Shown: positions 58,621 to 64,000 of the stretch, piece after piece
Numbering within the stretch: position 1 is the first letter of the stretch
How the letters are laid out: every line of letters starts with the position of its first letter
Source of the DNA: Eutreptiella sp. 'Long Island Sound 2002'
Lineage: Eukaryota > Euglenozoa > Euglenophyceae > Eutreptiales > Eutreptiaceae
Assembly (NCBI GenBank): GCA_964036045.1
Contig: OZ038381.1
Location: 113,853,790 to 113,917,789 of the forward strand
Length of the DNA: 64,000 nt
Direction of reading: 5' to 3'
Notes under the pieces: model-generated
What the model was told of the DNA's origin: nothing
Databases searched by the model: none
What the model saw: only the letters and a program-made list of their open reading frames with translations
Translations under genes and position numbers: made by a program

Positions 58621-61600
58621 GGCGCCCCCCCCCCCCCCCCGTAGCCCATCCGCAAGGCGGGTGGCGGTGCCCCGCCGCCTGTTCTTGTTGGGCGTGGGGA
58701 CCCGGCACCGTCCCTTTGGCGTGCGTGCCCTGCGGGGTGTCACGCGCCCCACGGGTGGCGGGAGGCCGCCCCGGGGGGGGGGTCCTCTCACCTTTGTGAG
58801 GGGCGTCTGGTGCCAGGTGCTCTCCCTCTCCGGCCCGCCAGTCATTGGTCCCGTTGCCCACGCCTGCTGGGCGCGGGTGGTGTGGGCATGGGGATCTGTC
58901 CCCAGCCCCAAAGCGTGCGCCCTTGCCAGCCGGTGATGCGCGCTGTGGATGTGGCGGGAGGTCTTCACCGGGGGGGTGCCTCGTGCCGTTGTGAGGGGCG
59001 TCCGGGGTAGGGCGCTCGTCCTCCCCCGGCCACCCTTCCTTGGGCCGGGTAGCTGGGGTCCACTGCCCACATGCCGTGGGCGAGGGTGTGCCCGTGCAGG
59101 GACCCGCACTGTCCCTTTGGCCTGCGTACCCTTTGATGGGTGTTGCGCGCTGCGGGGGCTGGCGATAGGTTGCCCCGGGGGGGGGGATCTCTCACCGTTG
59201 TGAGGGGCGTCTGATTTCAGGCGCTCTCCCTCTCCAGGCCGTCCGTCCTCGGGGCGGGCAGGCAGGCTTCGTTGCCAGTGTGTCCCGGGCGCGGGTGGTG
59301 TGGGTGTGGTGACCCAGCACCGGTCCCACAGCGTACACTCTCGCGAGCCTGCGTTGCGCGCTGTGGGAGTGGCGGGAGGGTGTCCCCAGGGGGGCTGCCG
59401 TGCGCCGTTGTGAGGGGCGTCTAGGGTTAGACGCTTGTCCTCCCCCGGCCGCGCGCCCTTGGGGCGGTCAGCTTGGGTCCGTTGCCCACTTGCTGTGGGC
59501 GCGCGTGTGCGGGCATGGCGACCCGGCATTGTCTCTTTGGCGTGCGTGCCCAGTGGGTGGTGTTGCGCGCCGCGGATTGTGCCGGGGGGTTGCTCCTGGC
59601 TGCGACCTGTCACCGTGGTGAGGGGCCTCTGATGTCAGGCGCTCTCCCTCTCCGGGCTGCCCGTCTGTGGGGTGGGCAGCCAGACCCCATTGTCCCTGTT
59701 CCCTGGGCGTGGGTGCCGTGGGCGTGGGGACCCAGCACCAGCCCCACAGCGTGCGCTCTTGCAAGCCGGCGTTGCGCGCTGTGGGGGTGGCGGGATGGCA
59801 TCCCCGGGGGAGGGTGCCTCGCGCCGATGTGAGGGGCATCTGAGGTTAGGCGCTCTACTTCCCCCTGGCTGCTCGTCCTTGGAGCGGGTGGCCGGGGTCT
59901 GCTGCCCGCGTGATGTGGGCGCGGGTGTGCGGGCATGGGGAACCGGCACTGTCCCTTTGGCGTGCGTGCCCTGCGGGGTGTTGCGCGCCGCGGGGGTGGC
60001 GGGAGGTTGCCTCTGAGGGGGGGGAACCTCTCACGGTTCTGAGGGGCGTCTGGTGTCAGGTGCTCTCTCTCTGCCGGTCACCCGTCCTTGGGGCGGGCAG
60101 CCAGGCCCCGTTGCCAGTATTTCCCGGGAGCGGGTGGTGTGGGCGTGGCGACCCAGCACCGGCCCCACAGCGTGCGCTCTTGCAAGCCGGCGTTGCGCGC
60201 TGTTGGGGTGGCGGGAGGGCGTCCCCGCAGGGGGTTGCCCCGCTCCATTGTGAGGCGCGTCTGAGAATAGGTGCTCGTCCTCTCCTGGCTGCCCGCCCCA
60301 GAAGCGGGTGGTCGGGGTCCGCTGTCCACGTGCTGTGGGCGCGTGCCTGCAGGCGTGGGGAGCCGGCACTGTCCCTTTGGCGTGCATGGCCTGCAGGGTG
60401 TTGCGCGCCGCAGGGAAGGCGGGAGGTCGCCCCTGGGGGGAGGAACCTCGCACCGTTGTGAGGGGCGTCTGGTTTCACGCGCTCTCCCTCCCCCGGCCGC
60501 CCTTCCTTGGGGCGGGCAGCAAGGCCTCGTTGCCTGTATTTCCTAGGCGCGGGTCGTGTCGGCGTGGGGACCCAGCATTGGCCCCACAGCGTGCGCTGTT
60601 GGGAGCCGGCGTTGCGCACTGTTGGGGTGGTGGGAGGGCGTCCCTGGGGGGGTGCCTCGCGATGTTGTGAGGGGCGTTTTGGATTAGGCGGTTGTCCTCC
60701 CCGTCTGCCCGTCCTTTGGGCGGGTAGGCGGGGTCGGCTGCCCACCTGCTGTGGGAGCAGCTGCGTGGGTGTGGGGGCCCGGCTCTGTCCCTTTGGCGTG
60801 CGTGCCCTGCTCGGGGTCGCGCGCCGCGGGGGTGGCGGGAGGTTGCCCCGGGGGGAGGACCTCTCACCGCTGTGAGGAGCATCTGGTGTCAGGTGCTCCC
60901 CCCCTCCCGGCCGCCCGTCCTTGGGGCGGGCGGCCAAGCCCTGTTGCCCGTCTTTCCCGGGCGTTGGTGGTGTTGGCGTGGAGACCCAGCACCGGTCCCA
61001 CAGCGTGCGCTCTTGCGAGGCGGCGTTGCGCGCTGTGGGGGTGGCGGGAGGGCGTCCCCGGGGGGGGTGCCTCGCACTGTTTTGAGGGGCGTCTGAGGTT
61101 AGGCCCTTGTCCCCTCCCTGGCTGCTCCTCCTTGAGGCGGGAAGCCGGGGTCCGCTGCCCAGGTGCTGTGGGGGCGGGTGTGCGGGTGCGGGGCCCCGGC
61201 ACTGTCCCTGTGGCGTGTGTGCCGTGCGGGGGGTTGCACTCAGCCGGGTTCGCAGGAGGACGACCTCTCATCGCTGTGAGGGGCGTCTGGTGTCAGGCGC
61301 TCTCCCTCTCCCGGCCGCCCATCCTTGGGAAGGGCGGCCAGCCCCTGTTGCCTGTGTTTAGCGAGCTTTGGGTGGTGTGGGTGTTGGGACCCAGCACCAG
61401 CCCCATCGTTGCTGGCCGGCCTTGCGCGCTGTGGGGTTGGCGGGAGGGCGTTTCCGGGGGGGGGTGGCTCGCACTGTATTGAGGAGTGTCTGAGGTTCGA
61501 CGCTCGTCCTCCCCTGGCTGCCTGTCCTTGAGGCGGGCTGTTGGAATCCGCTGCCCATGTGCTCTGGCCACAGCTGTGCGGCTGTGGGGGCCCTGCACTG

Positions 61601-62840
61601 TCCCTTTGGCGTGCGTGCCCTGCCGGGTGTTGCGCGCCGCGGGCTTGGCCGGAGGTCGCCCCCCCCGCGGGTACCTCTCCCCGTTGTCAGGAACGCCTGC
61701 CATCAGGCGCTCTCCCTCTGCCGGCCACCCGTCTTTGGGGCAGGCAGCCAGGTCCCGTTGCCCGTATTTCCCGGGCGCGGCTGGTGTGGGCCCAGGGACC
61801 AAGCACCAGCCCCACAGCGTGCGCTCTTGCGAGCCGGCGTTGCGCGCTGTGGAGCTGGCAGGAGGGCATCCCCGGGGGGGGGATGCCTCGCGCCTTGTGA
61901 GGGGCGTCTGAGGTAAGGCGCTTGTCCTCCCCCGGCTGCCCATCCATGGAGCGGGCAGTCGGCGTCCAGTGCCCAGGTGCTGTGGGCGCGGGTGTGCGGG
62001 CGTGGGGGCCCGGCACTGTCCCTTTGGCGTGCGTGCCCTGCGGGGTGTTGCGCGCTGCCATTGTGGCGGGAGGTCGCCCCTGAAGGGGGGATTTCTCACC
62101 ATTGTGCGGGGCGTCTGGTGTCAGGCGCTCTCGTTCTCCCGGCCGCCCGTCCTTGGGGTGGGCGGCCAGGCCCTGTTGTGGGTTTTTTCCAGAAGGGGGT
62201 GGTCTGGGCGTGGGGATTCAGCACCTGCCCCACAGCGTGCGCTCTTGCGAGCCGGCGTTGCGCACTGTGGGGATGGCGGAAGGGCATTCCCGGGAAGGGT
62301 GCCTCGCGCCATTGTGAAAGGTGTCTGGGGTTGGGCGCCTGTCTCCCCAGGGGTGCCCGTCCTTGGGCGGGTAGCCGGGTCGCTGCCCACGTGCTTTGGC
62401 TGCGGGTGTGCGGGTTTGTGGACCCGGCACTGTCCCTTTGGCGTGCGTGCCCTGCGGGGGGTTGCGCGCCGCGGGGCTGCATGGAAGTTGCCCCGGGGGG
62501 GGGGGGGATCTCTCACGGCTGTGAGGGGCTTCTGGTGTCAGGCGCTCTCCCTCTCCCGGCCGCCCGTCCTTGGGGCGGGCGGCCGGGCCCTGTTGCCCGT
62601 GTTTTCCGGGCGCGGGTGGCATGGGCGTGGGGATCCAGCACCAGCCCCACAGCGTGTGCTCTTGCAAGCCGGCGTTGCGCACTGTTGGGGTGGCCAGAGG
62701 GTGTCCCGGGGGGGGGTGCTCCGCGCCGTTGTGAGGGGCGTGTGGCATCAGGCGCTCACCCTCGCCCGGCTGCCCATCCTTGGGCGGAGTAGCCAGGGTC
62801 TGTCGCCCACTTGCTGGGGGCGCGGGTGTGCGGGTGTGGG
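58621..62840 (-). repeat. Tandem array, about 209-bp monomers in about 418-bp dimers
   Basis: The marker TCCCTTTGG(C) recurs at 58711, 59112, 59532 (one base changed), 59952, 60372, 60788, 61205 (one change), 61601, 62019 and 62433. Spacing is 396-420 bp, with three spacings of exactly 420. Midway between them a second, related monomer type recurs with CACAGCGTGCGCTCTTGC. Both types share the blocks GTTGCGCGC..GG.GG..GGCGGGAGG, TTGTGAGGGGCGTCTG and CCGTCCTTGG.GCGGG. About ten dimers are present. The edge monomer merges into LINE-B's 5' end (CCACAGCGTACACC near 58475), suggesting a LINE 5' monomer array rather than unrelated satellite. Confidence 0.9.
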
Positions 62841-64000
62841 TGTGGATGTGGGTGTACCGCCCGTCCTTGGGGCAGGCGACCGGCTGTGGGTGTGCGTGGT
62901 GGGCGTGGTGTCTGTGTGCTTGCGTGGTTGCATGGTGGTGCGGTGTGTGCCATGGTGCCATGGTTCGTGGTGCTCCCTCCCTGCTTCCGCTGCCCCTGTG
63001 CCCGCCTCTCACCCTCTGCCTGGTGTTGCTGTGATGTGCGTGCCGTGGTGCCGTGGCTGGTGGCGGTGCACCCTTTCCAGCGTCTGTCCCTCGCCCTTGT
63101 GCGTCCCCTGCCTGGCTGGCGCGGTTTCCTCTACCTCTGGCGTACCCTTTGTCTCCGGGTTTACTCGTTGCAGCGTTTTTTACCCTTTCATATATCCCTT
63201 GCTGGTGAGCCCTCCGCCCTGGCGCGCATTTTTCCCTGCCTCTCTTGTGTCCTTGTGCGTGGCTCGGCTTTTTCTTTTGCCTATTTTCTCTTTCACTTGG
63301 TCTTTTGCGCCCTCTGTTGTGTGTGGCTACGGCTTTTCACTTTCTCTTCTCCGCTCCTTCGTGGACCTGTGAGACAGGGGTTGCAGGGCAAGGGCCGTTG
63401 CGGGTGTGGTGGTCAGGCGCTACGTACGCGCCATTTATGCTTCATGGGACGTGCTACGGTCCGAGGGCCGTGCATTTGTTGGTGGTTATGACTATGCGAG
63501 CAACGACTATGCAATCGTTCATGATTATGACTATACGGCGGCGGCGGCGACGTCGGACCCCTTTGGCCTGCAAAGAGCGTGCAAGGGGGCTGGGGGGGTA
63601 TGGGCTTTGTTATTGGTGTGACGGAATGGTGGTGCAGTTGCTCCCTTTCATGTACGCCGCGCTTTCCCCGTCGTTGATATGGGAGTTCTTGTCTTTCTGT
63701 TGTACAGGGACGGTGCATGGTACATACCTCTTTGCTTCGTGTGTGTGTGTGTCGGCATACCCGGCGCGGTTTGGCGTGGACCTTGTCTTCCCTGGCGCGT
63801 GTTGTTTGTCCCTTCATTTGACGGTGCACCCTTTAGGGAGGAGGTGGCAAGGGGGGGCGTGGGAGGCACATATGTGTTTGTGCGCGCAGGCACCTTGTCT
63901 TGCGCTCTTGTGGTGGCGCTTCATTTTTTTTCCGTGTGCACCATGTGACCGTCACTCCTTGTGTGTGTGTCGCCCACGTACTCTCCTTTTGTGTGGTGCG
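62841..64000. other. No gene seen
   Basis: GT-rich then pyrimidine-rich DNA. A small frame with GYDYASNDYAIVHDYDYT (about 63480-63540) reflects a short GA(C/T)TATG repeat and has no supporting context. (GT)n runs occur near 63740 and 63960. Confidence 0.4.

Noticed and set aside
61969-63372. Plus-strand 467-codon frame across the tandem array.
   Set aside because: Made of the 209-bp repeat plus unrelated pyrimidine-rich DNA; no protein-like conservation.
63406-63621. Small gene with GYDYASNDYAIVHDYDYT.
   Set aside because: Arises from a short GA(C/T)TATG repetition, with no start context or neighbours to support it.
1-64000. A nuclear code with UGA read as Trp throughout.
   Set aside because: Within the long intact pol and RT frames nearly all Trp codons are TGG, and TAG/TAA interruptions also occur. 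Transition decay explains the pattern; kept only as a testable alternative.

Overview
This window reads as a repeat-dominated stretch of a large eukaryotic nuclear genome. It holds no bacterial-style operons, rRNA genes, CRISPR arrays or confidently intact host genes. Almost everything recognisable comes from retrotransposons: two Ty3/gypsy chromoviruses on the plus strand and at least two APE-type non-LTR (LINE) families on the minus strand, set in very GC-rich, G-run-rich, minisatellite-bearing DNA. High GC and chromodomain Ty3 elements primed by initiator-Met tRNA would fit a unicellular eukaryote such as an alga, but the sequence does not name the lineage and I do not claim one.

Layout. 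1-8.34 kb: a minus-strand LINE (LINE-A) with ORF1-like protein, APE endonuclease, reverse transcriptase, RNase H and a zinc-binding end cut by the window edge. Diverged tandem repeats lie at its 5' side (about 7.55-8.33 kb). 8.5-9.06 kb and 22.57-23.57 kb are two halves of one minus-strand reading frame, split by a 13.5-kb plus-strand chromovirus (Gypsy-1, 9060-22572, 4-bp target duplication). Gypsy-1's 5' LTR itself carries a 261-bp retroposon-like insertion. 23.6-27.3 kb is a degenerate repeat region whose minus strand repeatedly encodes Asn/Thr-rich beta-strand-like phrases. 27.83-28.35 kb is an integrase fragment of the Gypsy-2 family. 28.3-33 kb is extremely GC-rich, with one Gly/Lys-rich ORF1-like frame. 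33.2-36.4 kb is a 5'-truncated copy of the second LINE family (LINE-B). 37.6-38.2 kb is a 37-bp minisatellite into which Gypsy-2 (38217-49130, 5-bp target duplication, 534-bp LTRs about 1% different) inserted. 49.75-58.6 kb is a long minus-strand LINE-B copy (ORF1 with a C2H2 finger, endonuclease, RT, RNase H). 58.6-62.8 kb is a roughly 209-bp-monomer (about 418-bp dimer) tandem array at the 5' end of LINE-B. 62.8-64 kb has nothing I recognise.

How the parts relate. The insertions give an order of events: minus-strand ORF, then Gypsy-1, then the 261-bp retroposon; and minisatellite, then Gypsy-2. Both Ty3 elements share one architecture: gag with a stretched zinc knuckle, aspartic protease, a segment that in Gypsy-2 looks like a Dam-type N6-adenine methyltransferase, RT, RNase H, integrase and chromodomain. 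All elements are damaged. Many lesions are in-frame TGA or TAG codons and catalytic Asp-to-Asn or Ser-to-Asn changes, all explainable by G:C to A:T transitions. Coding coordinates are therefore given as domain-level segments, with stops and frame changes noted.
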